Positions 26,587 to 38,618 are shown, counted from the stretch's first letter. The stretch is DNA of 64,000 bases from Streptomyces silvae (GCF_016745505.1 NZ_JAERUC010000016.1:1-64000); one strand, 5' to 3'. Notes: generated from the letters alone by a model not told the origin. Numbers and translations are program-made.

Positions 26587-27546
26587 ATGGGCTCCGCGAC
26601 CGGCAGACACCGCCGCCCTCGCCAGGCACCCGCCATCGTCGTCGCCGCAGGCGTCACCGGATCGGCGATTGCCATCCCGCTGCTCGGCGCCGGCGGCGCA
26701 CAGGCAGCTGACGCGTCGACCTGGGACAGGGTCGCCGAATGCGAGAGCGGCGGCATGTGGAGTGCCGACCTCGGCAACGGCTACTACGGCGGTCTGCAGT
26801 TCTCGCAGGACACGTGGTCGGCCTACGGCGGCACGGCGTACGCGCCCCGGGCCGACCTCGCCAGCCGCTCGCAGCAGATCTCGGTCGCGGAGAAGGTCCT
26901 GGATGACAAGGGACCGCAGGCATGGCCGAGCTGCGCGGTGATCTCCGGGCTCGCCCTGGACGGAACGCTGCCGGGCGTGGACCCGGGCGGCGAGCCCTCC
27001 GCGGAGCCCTCCGACACCGCGACCCCGTCCGAGACGCCTTCCGCCGAGCCCTCGGACACCGCGAAGCCGTCCGGGACCCCTTCGTCCGGGTCGACGACCC
27101 CGTCGGACGAGACCGACGGCACGGCCGGCCAGGGTGACGACGCCGACGCGTCGCCGTCCGCCACCCCGTCCCCCGAGCCCTCCGAGACGTCCGGCGCCTC
27201 CAAGGGCGACGGCGCGACGGGCGGCAAGCACCGCGGCACGCCCGCCCCCGAGGGGAGTGCGGGAGCGGACCTGGAGGACGGGCGCGAGTCCGGCCGGCAC
27301 GCCTCGCGCGGGGAGTCCGAGGCGCGTCAGGGCGCGGAGGGCACGTACACCGTCCGCGAGGGCGACAACCTCTGGTCGATCGCCGACACGCAGGACCTCG
27401 ACGGCGGCTGGCCCGCGCTCTACGAGGCCAACAAGGACGAGCTGGGCTCCGACCCCGACCTGATCCTCCCCGGCCAGAGCCTGGACCTCCTGGGCCTCGG
27501 TTCCGACGCGCAGGACGCTCCGTCGGAGACCGCCGCCGCCAACTGA
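26587..27546 (+). CDS. rpfC: Secreted resuscitation-promoting factor with LysM (RpfC-type)
   Basis: 319 residues. Signal peptide with Arg-rich start and cleavage near AQA-AD (about 41). The Rpf lysozyme-like domain follows (44-120); the catalytic Glu is Glu53 in ECESGG, and [11 protein letters not shown] matches the family. A long Ser/Thr/Pro/Glu-rich linker (about 130-250) contains repeated SAEPSDT-type units, and a LysM domain (TYTVREGDNLWSIAD, about 255-303) binds peptidoglycan. Rpf proteins cleave cell wall during germination. Naming as rpfC rather than rpfA rests on memory of the S. coelicolor pair. Confidence 0.85.
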   Translation: MGSATGRHRRPRQAPAIVVAAGVTGSAIAIPLLGAGGAQAADASTWDRVAECESGGMWSADLGNGYYGGLQFSQDTWSAYGGTAYAPRADLASRSQQISVAEKVLDDKGPQAWPSCAVISGLALDGTLPGVDPGGEPSAEPSDTATPSETPSAEPSDTAKPSGTPSSGSTTPSDETDGTAGQGDDADASPSATPSPEPSETSGASKGDGATGGKHRGTPAPEGSAGADLEDGRESGRHASRGESEARQGAEGTYTVREGDNLWSIADTQDLDGGWPALYEANKDELGSDPDLILPGQSLDLLGLGSDAQDAPSETAAAN

Positions 27547-27592
27547 TCAAAAGCGGGAAAACACCCCGAAAGCAGGGGTAGTTCAGAGGCCT

Positions 27593-27619
27593 ATGTCCAC
27601 TTATGCGTAAGTGAGACAT
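27593..27619 (+). terminator. Hairpin after rpfC
   Basis: ATGTCCACTTA (27593-27603) pairs with TAAGTGAGACAT (27608-27619) with one bulged base and a 4-base loop, followed by a T-rich stretch. It is unusually AT-rich for this chromosome. Confidence 0.5.
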
Positions 27620-27797
27620 GGGTCTCTTTGCTTCAACTCACGCGGTCGGTCCGCCCGATCCGTCCATATTGGCTCCGACCTGCGAAAACGAACACGCGCG
27701 CCGAGCCGGTACGGGCTGATTAGCCGTTATGTCCATCTTTGAATGTGGGGGTTGCGTGTGTTTACGGTCGGAGCCGCTCGCACCGCGGGCACCTTCG

Positions 27798-30384
<2,587 letters not shown>

Positions 30385-30410
30385 CAGCCCGAGTCCGGAG
30401 CACCAGCCTC

Positions 30411-30455
30411 CGTCCGTCCCCGCATCCGGTCCCGTACCGTGTGCGGGGACGGACG
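30411..30455 (+). terminator. Hairpin terminator after eno
   Basis: CGTCCGTCCCCGCA (30411-30424) pairs exactly with TGCGGGGACGGACG (30442-30455), loop 17 bases. It lies between eno and the next gene. Confidence 0.7.
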
Positions 30456-30478
30456 TGCGTAACGGGGAGGCGTGAGAC

Positions 30479-30949
30479 ATGGCCGGGAAGGACCGCGACC
30501 GGTTCTCCACCGCGACCAGGCTGCGGCTGCTCGGTGAGCAGACGGCGGCCCGCGTCTACCGGTCCCAGAACCGCCGCCAGGCCCGCCGTTCACGGCTCAC
30601 CGGGCGGGCCGCGTTCCTGGCGCTGATCGTCTGCTCCCTGGTGGTCGCGCTCGCGTACCCCATGCGGCAGTACATCTCCCAGCGCGACCAGATCGCCGAC
30701 CAGGAGAGGCTCTCCCGGGAGGCCCACCAGCGGACCGAGGAGCTGCGCGACGAGAAGGCGCGGCTCAAGGACGACGCGTACATCCGCCGTCTCGCACGCC
30801 AGCACCTGCACTACGTGCTGCCCGGCGAGACCGGTTATACGGTGGTCGACCCGGACGCGGCCGAGGAGCGCGGGGGAGAGCCCGGGGCGACCGGGCGGCC
30901 CTGGCACTCGAACCTCTGGGACGGTGTCGACAGCGCGGACCGCGAATGA
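30479..30949 (+). CDS. DivIC/FtsB-like septum formation initiator
   Basis: 156 residues. A basic cytoplasmic head (1-38), one membrane helix (about 41-58, AFLALIVCSLVVALAYPM), then a coiled coil (RDQIADQERLSREAHQRTEEL, about 65-90) and the conserved YIRRLARQHLHYVLPGE stretch. DivIC/FtsB forms the FtsQLB-type complex that triggers septal wall synthesis, needed for sporulation septation in Streptomyces. ATG follows GGGGAGG. Placement after enolase is conserved among actinomycetes. Confidence 0.9.
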   Translation: MAGKDRDRFSTATRLRLLGEQTAARVYRSQNRRQARRSRLTGRAAFLALIVCSLVVALAYPMRQYISQRDQIADQERLSREAHQRTEELRDEKARLKDDAYIRRLARQHLHYVLPGETGYTVVDPDAAEERGGEPGATGRPWHSNLWDGVDSADRE

Positions 30950-30963
30950 CCCCGTCCCCGCAC

Positions 30964-30989
30964 CGGACCCGGTACCCGTACCGGGTCCG
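30964..30989. terminator. 12-bp perfect hairpin between divIC-like and DUF501 genes
   Basis: CGGACCCGGTAC (30964-30975) and GTACCGGGTCCG (30978-30989) are separated by two bases. It may terminate or attenuate read-through. There is no T tract. Confidence 0.55.
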
Positions 30990-31037
30990 CTTCCCGTACC
31001 GATTCATACAGTCCGACCGATGACATTCAAGGCAGGC

Positions 31038-31577
31038 ATGGACACGCCCCCTCCGCAGACCGAATCCACCACGCCCACCGCTGCGGACATCGCCGCGTTC
31101 GAGCTCCAGCTCGGCCGGCCGCCGCGCGGGCTGCGCGCCATCGCGCACCGCTGCCCCTGCGGCAATCCGGACGTGGTCGAGACCCAGCCCCGCCTGGAGG
31201 ACGGCACGCCGTTCCCGACGACGTACTACCTGACGTGCCCGCGTGCCGCGTCCGCGATCGGCACGCTGGAGGCCAACGGGGTCATGAAGGAGATGACCGA
31301 GCGGCTCACGACGGACCCGGAGCTGGCCGCCGCCTACCGGGCCGCGCACGAGGACTACCTCGCGCGCCGTGACGCCATCGAGGTCCTGGAGGGCTTCCCG
31401 AGCGCGGGCGGCATGCCGGACCGGGTGAAGTGCCTGCACGTCCTGGTCGGCCACTCGCTGGCGGCGGGCCCCGGGGTGAACCCGCTGGGCGACGAGGCCA
31501 TCGCGATGCTGCCGGAGTGGTGGGCGAAGGGCCCGTGCGTCACGCCGTGCGGCCCGGACGCCGACACCGACGCGTGA
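31038..31577 (+). CDS. DUF501 protein
   Basis: 179 residues. The DUF501 core is obvious: LGRPPRGLRAIAHRCPCGNPDVVET (split over residues about 21-45), then TTYYLTCPRAASAIGTLEANGVMKEM and VKCLHVLVGHSLAAGPGVNPLGDEAI, with a CPCG pair that could bind metal. Function is unknown, but it is almost always next to ppx. I chose the ATG at 31038 (AAGG five bases upstream) over one at 31020 that has no ribosome site. Confidence 0.9.
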   Translation: MDTPPPQTESTTPTAADIAAFELQLGRPPRGLRAIAHRCPCGNPDVVETQPRLEDGTPFPTTYYLTCPRAASAIGTLEANGVMKEMTERLTTDPELAAAYRAAHEDYLARRDAIEVLEGFPSAGGMPDRVKCLHVLVGHSLAAGPGVNPLGDEAIAMLPEWWAKGPCVTPCGPDADTDA

Positions 31578-31611
31578 CCCCGCGCGGTACCCGTACGACC
31601 ACAGGAGCCCC

Positions 31612-32553
31612 ATGACCCGCGTTGCCGCCATCGACTGCGGTACCAACTCCATCCGTCTGCTCGTCGCCGACGTGGACCCCGCCACCGGCGGGTTCACCGA
31701 GCTCGACCGGCGGATGGAGATCGTCCGGCTCGGCCAGGGCGTCGACCGTACGGGCCGGCTGGCCCCCGAGGCGATCGGGCGCACCCTCGACGCCTGCCGC
31801 GCGTACGCGGCCTCGATCGAGGAGCTCGGCGCCGAGCGGATCCGTTTCGTCGCCACGTCCGCCTCCCGTGACGCGGAGAACAGCGACACGTTCGTCCGGG
31901 GTGTCCTGGACATCCTGGGCGTCGAGCCCGAGGTCGTCACGGGTGACCAGGAGGCGCAGCTCTCCTTCGACGGCGCCACCAAGGAGCTGGTGGGCGCCGA
32001 CCACCTGGAGAAGCCGTACCTCGTCGTGGACATCGGCGGTGGCTCCACGGAGTTCGTCGTCGGTGACGACCGGGTGCGCGCCGCCCGGTCCGTGGACATC
32101 GGCTGCGTACGCCTGACCGAGCGTCACCTCGTCGTGGACGGGGCCGTGGTGGACCCGCCCACGCCCGAGGCGATCGCCGCGATCCGCGCGGACATCGCCG
32201 CCGCCCTGGACCTGGCCGAGGAGAGCGTGCCGATCGCCTCGGCGGCCACGCTGGTCGGCCTGGCCGGGACGGTCACCACCATCGCGGCGATGGCGCTCGG
32301 GCTGGAGGAGTACGACTCCGAGGCGATCCACCACTCCCGGGTCTCCGTCGAGCGCGTACGGGAGATCACCGAGCGGCTGCTCTCCTCCACGCACGAGGAG
32401 CGCGCGGCGATCCCCGCGATGCACCCGGGCAGGGTCGACGTGATCCCCTCGGGGGCGCTCGTCCTGCTCGCGCTGATGGAGCGGACCGGTGCCCGTGAGG
32501 TCGTCGTCAGCGAGCACGACATCCTGGACGGGATCGCCTGGTCCGCCGCCTGA
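31612..32553 (+). CDS. ppx: Exopolyphosphatase / pppGpp phosphohydrolase (Ppx/GppA)
   Basis: 313 residues, the short actinobacterial form (no C-terminal HD domain). Actin-like ATPase folds show as AAIDCGTNSIRLLVADV (phosphate 1), SASRDAENSDTF, GDQEAQLSF, VVDIGGGSTEFVVG (phosphate 2) and GLAGTVTTIAAMALG. Cleaves inorganic polyphosphate and may hydrolyse pppGpp, linking phosphate storage and stringent response. ATG with AGGAG, 34 bases after the DUF501 stop, so likely one operon. Confidence 0.92.
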   Translation: MTRVAAIDCGTNSIRLLVADVDPATGGFTELDRRMEIVRLGQGVDRTGRLAPEAIGRTLDACRAYAASIEELGAERIRFVATSASRDAENSDTFVRGVLDILGVEPEVVTGDQEAQLSFDGATKELVGADHLEKPYLVVDIGGGSTEFVVGDDRVRAARSVDIGCVRLTERHLVVDGAVVDPPTPEAIAAIRADIAAALDLAEESVPIASAATLVGLAGTVTTIAAMALGLEEYDSEAIHHSRVSVERVREITERLLSSTHEERAAIPAMHPGRVDVIPSGALVLLALMERTGAREVVVSEHDILDGIAWSAA

Positions 32554-32623
32554 TCACAGGGCGGGCGCGGCTGCGGTGAGATGCCGCTCATACGCATTCC
32601 GGCCTGCACCTTTGAGCTTGTGG

Positions 32624-32655
32624 AGCCCTCTCCGGACGTGTCCGGGGAGGGCTTT
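32624..32655 (+). terminator. Terminator after ppx
   Basis: AGCCCTCTCCGGAC (32624-32637) and GTCCGGGGAGGGCT (32640-32653) form a 14-bp stem with one G-U pair and a 2-base gap, ending in TTT. Confidence 0.75.
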
Positions 32656-32677
32656 CGCGAGGTGCCCCGACGAAGTT

Positions 32678-32693
32678 CGTGAACTTCTTCACA
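32678..32693 (+). promoter_or_regulatory. Rex operator candidate 1 (ROP)
   Basis: CGTGAA-CTTC-TTCACA matches 11 of 12 positions of the Streptomyces Rex consensus TGTGAA-N4-TTCACA. Rex represses respiratory genes when the NADH/NAD ratio is low. It lies about 310 bases upstream of ndh and just after the ppx terminator, in a 448-base gap with no gene. Confidence 0.65.
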
Positions 32694-32950
32694 AGGAATT
32701 CGGCCCCACCGGGCGAAGTTCTGCCCCGGGAGGGCCGCCCGGGCGGCCCGGAGGCGCGTACGGGGGTGCTGCGGGAGGGTTTCGGGGGTGTGGCGGGGGC
32801 GTGTCCCGGGCGGGTGGTTCCTCGCGTCCGGGGGCTCAAGGGCCAGCTCACGAGCGGTGAACAACGTTCGCCGAAGCGTCGTGGTTCCCCTGCCTCATCA
32901 TGACCTGGGTCACGTGGGCGGCGAACTATAGCAGAGGGTGGGGCATACCT

Positions 32951-32966
32951 TGTGAAGGGGCTCACG
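32951..32966 (+). promoter_or_regulatory. Rex operator candidate 2
   Basis: TGTGAA-GGGG-CTCACG matches 10 of 12 consensus positions, 36 bases before the ndh start. A perfect repeat TGACC-2-GGTCA (32901-32912) and a possible -10 TATAGC (32927-32932) lie between the two candidates. Confidence 0.45.
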
Positions 32967-33001
32967 AGCATGCCCCCCGAGGGGGGTGGATACTCGATGG
33001 C

Positions 33002-34405
33002 ATGAGCACCACGGAGCGTCCCAGGATCCTCGTTGTAGGCGGTGGGTACGTAGGCCTGTACGCAGCTCGTCGCATTCTGAAGAAGATGCGGTATGGAGAG
33101 GCGACCGTCACGGTCGTCGACCCGCGCTCGTACATGACGTACCAGCCCTTCCTCCCCGAAGCTGCTGCCGGCAGCATCTCGCCTCGGCATGTCGTCGTCC
33201 CGCTGCGACGCGTCCTGCCCAAGGCAGAGGTTCTCACCGGCCGTGTCACGACCATCGATCAGGACCGCAAGGTCGCCACGGTCGCGCCGCTCGTCGGCGA
33301 GGCCTACGAGCTGCCCTTCGACTACCTGGTCATCGCGATGGGCGCGGTCTCCCGCACCTTCCCGATCCCCGGCCTCGCCGAGCAGGGCATCGGCATGAAG
33401 GGCATCGAGGAGTCCATCGGTCTGCGCAACCACGTCCTCGAGCAGCTGGACAAGGCCGACTCGACGACCGATGAGGACGTCCGCCGCAAGGCGCTGACGT
33501 TCGTCTTCGTGGGCGGCGGTTTCGCCGGTGCGGAGACCATCGGCGAGGTCGAGGACATGGCGCGCGACGCGGCGAAGTACTACACGAGCGTGAAGCGCGA
33601 GGACATGCGCTTCATCCTGGTCGACGCCGCCGACAAGATCCTTCCCGAGGTCGGCCCGAAGCTGGGCGCGTACGGCAAGGAGCACCTGGAGAGCCGTGGC
33701 GTCGAGGTCTACCTCTCGACCTCCATGGACTCCTGCGTCGACGGTCACGTGGTGCTGAAGAACGGCCTCGAGGTCGACTCCAGCACGATCGTGTGGACCG
33801 CCGGTGTGAAGCCGAACCCGGCGCTGGCGCGCTTCGGTCTGCCGCTCGGCCCCCGCGGTCACGTGGACACCTCCGAGAAGCTCCAGGTGCAGGGCACCGA
33901 CTACATCTGGGCCGCGGGCGACAACGCCCAGGTCCCGGACATGGTCGGCCGCCGCGCGGGCAACCCGAACGCCTGGTGCCCGCCGAACGCCCAGCACGCG
34001 CTGCGTCAGGCCAAGGTCCTCGGCGACAACGTCATCTCCGGCATGCGGGGCTTCCCGCAGAAGGAGTACAGCCACGCCAACAAGGGTGCGGTCGCCGGTC
34101 TGGGCCTGCACAAGGGCGTCGCGATGATCGTCGTCGGCAAGGTGAAGATCAAGGTCAAGGGCCGTCTCGCCTGGTACATGCACCGTGGCTACCACGGCAT
34201 GGCCATGCCGACCTGGAACCGTAAGATCCGGATCTTCGCGGACTGGACGCTGGCGATGTTCCTGAAGCGCGAGGTCGTCTCGCTCGGCGCCATGGAGACT
34301 CCGCGCGAGGAGTTCTACGAGGCCGCCAAGCCGAGCCCGGCGCCCGTCGCGGCCAAGGCCGACGGCGACAAGAGCAAGTCCGGCGAGAAGGCCAAGGCCT
34401 CCTAG
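33002..34405 (+). CDS. ndh: Type II NADH dehydrogenase (NDH-2)
   Basis: 467 residues. Two nucleotide folds: FAD site ILVVGGGYVGLYAARR (about 12-27) and NADH site FVFVGGGFAGAETIGE (about 167-182), then YIWAAGDNAQVPD, the FAD-ribityl motif. The C-terminal helix (near WNRKIRIFADWTLAMFLKREV) anchors it to the membrane. It passes electrons from NADH to menaquinone without pumping protons. Rex-type sites upstream fit redox control. No good ribosome site precedes the ATG; a short leader is possible. Confidence 0.92.
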   Translation: MSTTERPRILVVGGGYVGLYAARRILKKMRYGEATVTVVDPRSYMTYQPFLPEAAAGSISPRHVVVPLRRVLPKAEVLTGRVTTIDQDRKVATVAPLVGEAYELPFDYLVIAMGAVSRTFPIPGLAEQGIGMKGIEESIGLRNHVLEQLDKADSTTDEDVRRKALTFVFVGGGFAGAETIGEVEDMARDAAKYYTSVKREDMRFILVDAADKILPEVGPKLGAYGKEHLESRGVEVYLSTSMDSCVDGHVVLKNGLEVDSSTIVWTAGVKPNPALARFGLPLGPRGHVDTSEKLQVQGTDYIWAAGDNAQVPDMVGRRAGNPNAWCPPNAQHALRQAKVLGDNVISGMRGFPQKEYSHANKGAVAGLGLHKGVAMIVVGKVKIKVKGRLAWYMHRGYHGMAMPTWNRKIRIFADWTLAMFLKREVVSLGAMETPREEFYEAAKPSPAPVAAKADGDKSKSGEKAKAS

Positions 34406-34418
34406 CGCCCGTACGTCA

Positions 34419-34462
34419 CCGAAGAGGTCGTCCGCCATCCGTGGTGCGGACGGCCTCTTCGG
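34419..34462 (+). terminator. Terminator after ndh
   Basis: A 17-bp stem with one G-U pair: 34419-34435 against 34446-34462, loop 10 bases. The following 195 bases to cfa hold a leader with no gene. Confidence 0.8.
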
Positions 34463-34657
34463 CGTTCCTGGGCCCCTCGAAGTAGATGGTAAGTGCAGGT
34501 ATTTTGCCGTTCCGTTGCCGAGAAACGGGATGGCGCGGGCGCCGGACGGCGTTGAGGCTGGTGTACCTCGCCGTGGCCCCGAGGTGTCGCGGCACGGTTC
34601 GGGTGCGTATATGCGAATTTAGGCACGTTCGGAAACACCACCACGGAGGTGTGCACC

Positions 34658-35962
34658 ATGGCCGACGCCGCATCGCGGCTGACCGCTCTCGCCGAAGAGT
34701 TGCTGGGAGAACCCCTGCCGGTCCGGATCCGGGCCTGGGACGGCAGCGAGTCCGGGCCGCCGGGTGCCCCCGCCCTCGTCCTGCGCCACCGCCGCGCCCT
34801 GCGGCGGCTGCTCTGGAAGCCGGGTGAACTGGGCCTGGCCCGCGCCTGGGTGGCCGGTGAGATCGACGTCGACGGCGACCTGTACGAGGTGCTGAACGCC
34901 CTGGCCTCGCTGCTCTGGGAACGGGGTGCCGACGCGAAGGACACCGTCCATCCCGTCCGCGACCCGAAGGTGCGGGAGTTCGCCCGCGGCCTCGTCCAGC
35001 TGGCGGGGCCCTGGCCACCGCCGCCCCCGCCCGCCGAGGAGGTGCGCCGCCGCACGGGGCCGCTGCACACCAGACGCCGCGACAAGGAGGCGATCAGCCA
35101 CCACTACGACGTGGGCAACGACTTCTACGCGATGGTCCTCGGCCCGTCCATGGTCTACTCCTGCGCCTACTGGCAGGACGGCTCCACCCTTGAGGACGCC
35201 CAGCGCGACAAGCTCGACCTCGTCTGCCGCAAGCTCGCGCTGAAGGAGGGCGACCGCCTCCTGGACGTCGGCTGCGGCTGGGGCTCCATGGCCATCCACG
35301 CCGCCCGCGAGTACGGCGCCCGGGTCACCGGGGTCACCCTCTCCACCGAGCAGGCCGCCTTCGCCCGTAAGCGCATCGCGGAGGAGGGCCTCACCGACCG
35401 GATCGAGATCCGCGTCCAGGACTACCGGGACGTCAGGGACGGCCCGTACGACGCCATCTCCTCGATCGGCATGGCCGAGCACGTGGGCACGGTCCGCTTC
35501 CGTGAGTACGCCGACGACCTCTACGCGCTCCTCAAGCCCGGCGGCCGGCTGCTCAACCACCAGATCGCCCGCCGCCCCGAGAAGGACGAGTCGGCCTACC
35601 GCATCGACGAGTTCATCGACTCCTACGTCTTCCCCGACGGCGAGCTGGCCCCGGTGGGCCGTACGGTCGCCACCCTGGAGGAGGCCGGCTTCGAGGCCAG
35701 GGACGTCGAGGCGATCCGGGAGCACTACGCACTGACCCTGCGTCAGTGGGTGGCCAACCTGGAGACCCACTGGAAGGAGGCCGTACGGGCCACCTCGCCC
35801 GGCCGGGCCAGGGTGTGGCGGCTCTACATGGCCGCCTCGGCGCTCTCCTTCGAGCACAACAAGATCGGTGTCAACCAGATCCTCGCGGTGCGGCCGCGGG
35901 ACGGCGGCGGGGCGGGCATGCCGCTGCGCGCCCGCGACTGGACGGCGTCGGCGAACGGCTGA
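34658..35962 (+). CDS. cfa: Cyclopropane-fatty-acyl-phospholipid synthase
   Basis: 434 residues. The N-terminal lipid-binding part (about 1-135) is followed by a SAM methyltransferase: LLDVGCGWGSMAIHAA (about 201-216), ISSIGMAEHVG, NHQIARRP, and a conserved HYDVGNDFYAMVLGPSMVYSCAYW stretch (discussed in parts: HYDVGNDFY near 149) with the substrate and bicarbonate residues. Methylates double bonds of membrane phospholipid acyl chains, usually on entry to stationary phase or in acid or stress. ATG at 34658 has GGAGGT seven bases upstream. Confidence 0.92.
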   Translation: MADAASRLTALAEELLGEPLPVRIRAWDGSESGPPGAPALVLRHRRALRRLLWKPGELGLARAWVAGEIDVDGDLYEVLNALASLLWERGADAKDTVHPVRDPKVREFARGLVQLAGPWPPPPPPAEEVRRRTGPLHTRRRDKEAISHHYDVGNDFYAMVLGPSMVYSCAYWQDGSTLEDAQRDKLDLVCRKLALKEGDRLLDVGCGWGSMAIHAAREYGARVTGVTLSTEQAAFARKRIAEEGLTDRIEIRVQDYRDVRDGPYDAISSIGMAEHVGTVRFREYADDLYALLKPGGRLLNHQIARRPEKDESAYRIDEFIDSYVFPDGELAPVGRTVATLEEAGFEARDVEAIREHYALTLRQWVANLETHWKEAVRATSPGRARVWRLYMAASALSFEHNKIGVNQILAVRPRDGGGAGMPLRARDWTASANG

Positions 35963-35974
35963 TCCGGGAACGCG

Positions 35975-36012
35975 GAAGGGCCGGTACCCGCGGTGGCGGG
36001 TACCGGCCCTTC
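35975..36012. terminator. Bidirectional terminator, 16-bp perfect stem
   Basis: GAAGGGCCGGTACCCG (35975-35990) and its complement (35997-36012) with a 6-base loop separate cfa from the convergent ABC permease. Confidence 0.85.
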
Positions 36013-36026
36013 GTCCGTCCGCGCGA

Positions 36027-38558
36027 CTACTCCGTCTTGATCGCGGTCAGCATGTTCAGCTTCGCGCCGCTGCGGGCCGGCCACAGCGAGGCCAGCACAC
36101 CCACGAGCCCCGCCAGCACCAGGAAGAGCGCGAGCCGGTCCCACGGGATGACCAGGGCGTAGCCCGGGATCGAGGAGGACAGGCTCTTCCCGATCGCCCA
36201 GCCGAGGAACGTACCGAGGGCGACGCCGACCACCGCTCCGAAGAGCGAGATGACCACGGCCTCCAGCCGGATCATGCGCTTGACCCGGCGCCGGTCGAGG
36301 CCGATCGCCCGCAGCATGCCGATCTCCTGCTGGCGTTCGAAGACCGACATGGCCAGCGTGTTGACGACGCCGAGCACGGCGATGATCAGGGCCATGGCCA
36401 GCAGCGCGTACATGATGTTCAGCGCGGTGTTGATGAAGCCGCCGAACATGTCCCGGATGCCCTGGCGGTCCACGACGCTCATGGCCGGGTTGTCGCCGAG
36501 CGCGTCGACGACGGCCTTCTCGTTGGCGTCGGACTGGCCGCCGTCCATGGTCAGCCAGACCTCGCGGATGTCGGCGAGGGTCTCGTGCGGGTCGACGACG
36601 TCCTCGGCGATCAGCACCGGGGACAGGAACTCGTTGCCCTCGTAGAGCGCCCCGACCTTCAGGGTCTCCGTCTTCTCGTCCTGGAAGGTCACCGGCACGC
36701 TGTCGCCGGTCTTCCAGCCGTGCGACTTCGCGGTCTTGCGGTCGACGGCGATCTCGCCGTCCTTCAGCGACGCCAGCGAACCGGAGACCGTCTTCAGGTC
36801 GAAGACCTTCTCGACGTCGCCCGGGGTGACCCCGGAGGCCGAGACGCCGTCCTCCTCGCCGACGGTGAGCCAGACGGACCGCTGCGGGGACGCCGCCTCG
36901 ACGCCGTCCGCCTTGCGCAGGGCGGCGAGAGCCGACTGGTCCAGCGCGTCGCCGCTGGCCATCGAGACCATGTAGTCGGCCCGGATGTTGTCCGTCGTCA
37001 TCTTGTCGATCGCCTGGCCGAGCGTCACGCCGAGCACGGAGATGCCGGTCACCAGGGTGAGCCCGATCGCCAGGGCGGAGGCGGTGGCCCCGGTACGGCG
37101 CGGATTACGGACGGCGTTCTGGGTGGCCAGCTTGCCGGAGACCCCGAACAGGCCCCGCAGCAGCGGACGCACCAGCGCGATCACCGGCCGCGAGAGCAGC
37201 GGGATGAGCACGATGACACCGATCAGGGCGAGGAAGGCCCCGCCGCCGATGAGCCAGCGGCCGTTCTCGTCGCCCTGAGCGGCGCCGGCGACGATCAGCG
37301 CGGACCCGACGAGGGTGATCACTCCGCCGATCGAGTTCCGCACGACCAGCGACTTGGTGGTGGCCACCGCGTGCACGCTGCTCATCGCCGCCACCGGCGG
37401 GATCTTGGCGGCGCGGCGGGCGGGCAGCCAGGCGGCGAACACGGTGATCAGCACGCCCACGGCGAAGGCCGAGACGACCGCGGTGGGGGAGACGACCAGC
37501 GGACCGGCCGGGATCTTCCCGCCGAACATGCCCATCGCGGAGCGCAGCCCCGTCGCGAGCCCGACGCCCAGTGCGAAGCCGATCACCGAGGCGATCACGC
37601 CGACCACACCGGCTTCGAGCAGGATGGCCCGCTTGACCTGCCGGCGGGAGGCGCCGACGGCGCGCATCAGGGCGAGTTCCTTGGTGCGCTGGGCGATGAG
37701 CATGGTGAACGTGTTGGCGATCAGGAAGACACCGACGAAGAGCGCGATGCCCGCGAAGGCCAGCAGCATCGAGTTGAGGCCCTTGAGACCGGACTCGGTC
37801 ATCTCGGCCTCCTCGTCCGCGAGGGCCGCTCCGGTCTTGGCCTCGGCGTTCTCCGGGAGGAGGGGCTTCACGGCGGCCAGCAGCTTCTGGTCGGACGCGC
37901 CGGGCGCCGCGGTCACGGTGACGTCCTTGAACTCACCGGGCCGCAGGTAGAGCTGCTGGGCGGCCTCGGTGTCGAAGAGGACCAGGCTGCCGCCCGCGTT
38001 GACGGCTCCGTCCTCGGTGGTGAAGACGCCGGAGAGGGTGTACTCCTTCACCGGTCCGTTGGTGGCGACCCGCACCGGGGAGCCCACGCGGTACTCGCCC
38101 TTGTCCGCGGTCTCCTTGTCGAGGGCGATCTGGCCGTCCTTCACCGGGCCCGTGCCCTTGGTGAACGTGTACTGGGCGTCCTTGCCGTCGGCGCCGGGGG
38201 AGAAGTTGGCACCGGTGTTGGACCAGCCGTTGCCGATGAGCTTGCCGTCGGTGTCGGCGACGCCCGCGAACCCGGAGACGCGCCCGGTGGCCTCCGCCAC
38301 GCCGTCGAGGGCCTGGATCTTCTTGAGGGTGGCCGCGTCGATGGCGGGGGTCTCCTCGTCGCCCCGCTCGGCGTACGTCGTGACGGCGACGGCCACGTCG
38401 TCGTAGTTCTTGGCGGACTGGTTGCGGAAGGCGTTGCCGAGGGTGTCGGTGAAGACCAGGGTGCCGGAGACGAAGGCCACGCCGAGCATCACGGCGAGCA
38501 CGGTCATCAGCAGCCTGGCCTTGTGCGCAAGGACATTGCGCACGGCGGTACGGAACAT
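36027..38558 (-). CDS. ABC transporter permease, FtsX/MacB-like, duplicated
   Basis: 843 residues. As in the 9.0-11.6 kb permease, an N-terminal anchor (about 15-40) leads to an extracytoplasmic domain, an FtsX domain with TKELALMRAVGASRRQVKR (near 290), a central anchor and a second FtsX domain with ERQQEIGMLRAIGLDRRRVKR. It pairs with the ATPase 60 bases upstream. The similarity of the two systems suggests an old duplication. Substrate unknown. Confidence 0.9.
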   Translation of the reverse strand: MFRTAVRNVLAHKARLLMTVLAVMLGVAFVSGTLVFTDTLGNAFRNQSAKNYDDVAVAVTTYAERGDEETPAIDAATLKKIQALDGVAEATGRVSGFAGVADTDGKLIGNGWSNTGANFSPGADGKDAQYTFTKGTGPVKDGQIALDKETADKGEYRVGSPVRVATNGPVKEYTLSGVFTTEDGAVNAGGSLVLFDTEAAQQLYLRPGEFKDVTVTAAPGASDQKLLAAVKPLLPENAEAKTGAALADEEAEMTESGLKGLNSMLLAFAGIALFVGVFLIANTFTMLIAQRTKELALMRAVGASRRQVKRAILLEAGVVGVIASVIGFALGVGLATGLRSAMGMFGGKIPAGPLVVSPTAVVSAFAVGVLITVFAAWLPARRAAKIPPVAAMSSVHAVATTKSLVVRNSIGGVITLVGSALIVAGAAQGDENGRWLIGGGAFLALIGVIVLIPLLSRPVIALVRPLLRGLFGVSGKLATQNAVRNPRRTGATASALAIGLTLVTGISVLGVTLGQAIDKMTTDNIRADYMVSMASGDALDQSALAALRKADGVEAASPQRSVWLTVGEEDGVSASGVTPGDVEKVFDLKTVSGSLASLKDGEIAVDRKTAKSHGWKTGDSVPVTFQDEKTETLKVGALYEGNEFLSPVLIAEDVVDPHETLADIREVWLTMDGGQSDANEKAVVDALGDNPAMSVVDRQGIRDMFGGFINTALNIMYALLAMALIIAVLGVVNTLAMSVFERQQEIGMLRAIGLDRRRVKRMIRLEAVVISLFGAVVGVALGTFLGWAIGKSLSSSIPGYALVIPWDRLALFLVLAGLVGVLASLWPARSGAKLNMLTAIKTE

Positions 38559-38618
38559 GTCGTCAATTCCTGGGGGGAGTTCGGAGGGCGGAGGGGTGGT
38601 GCGACAGCCTCTGGGACG

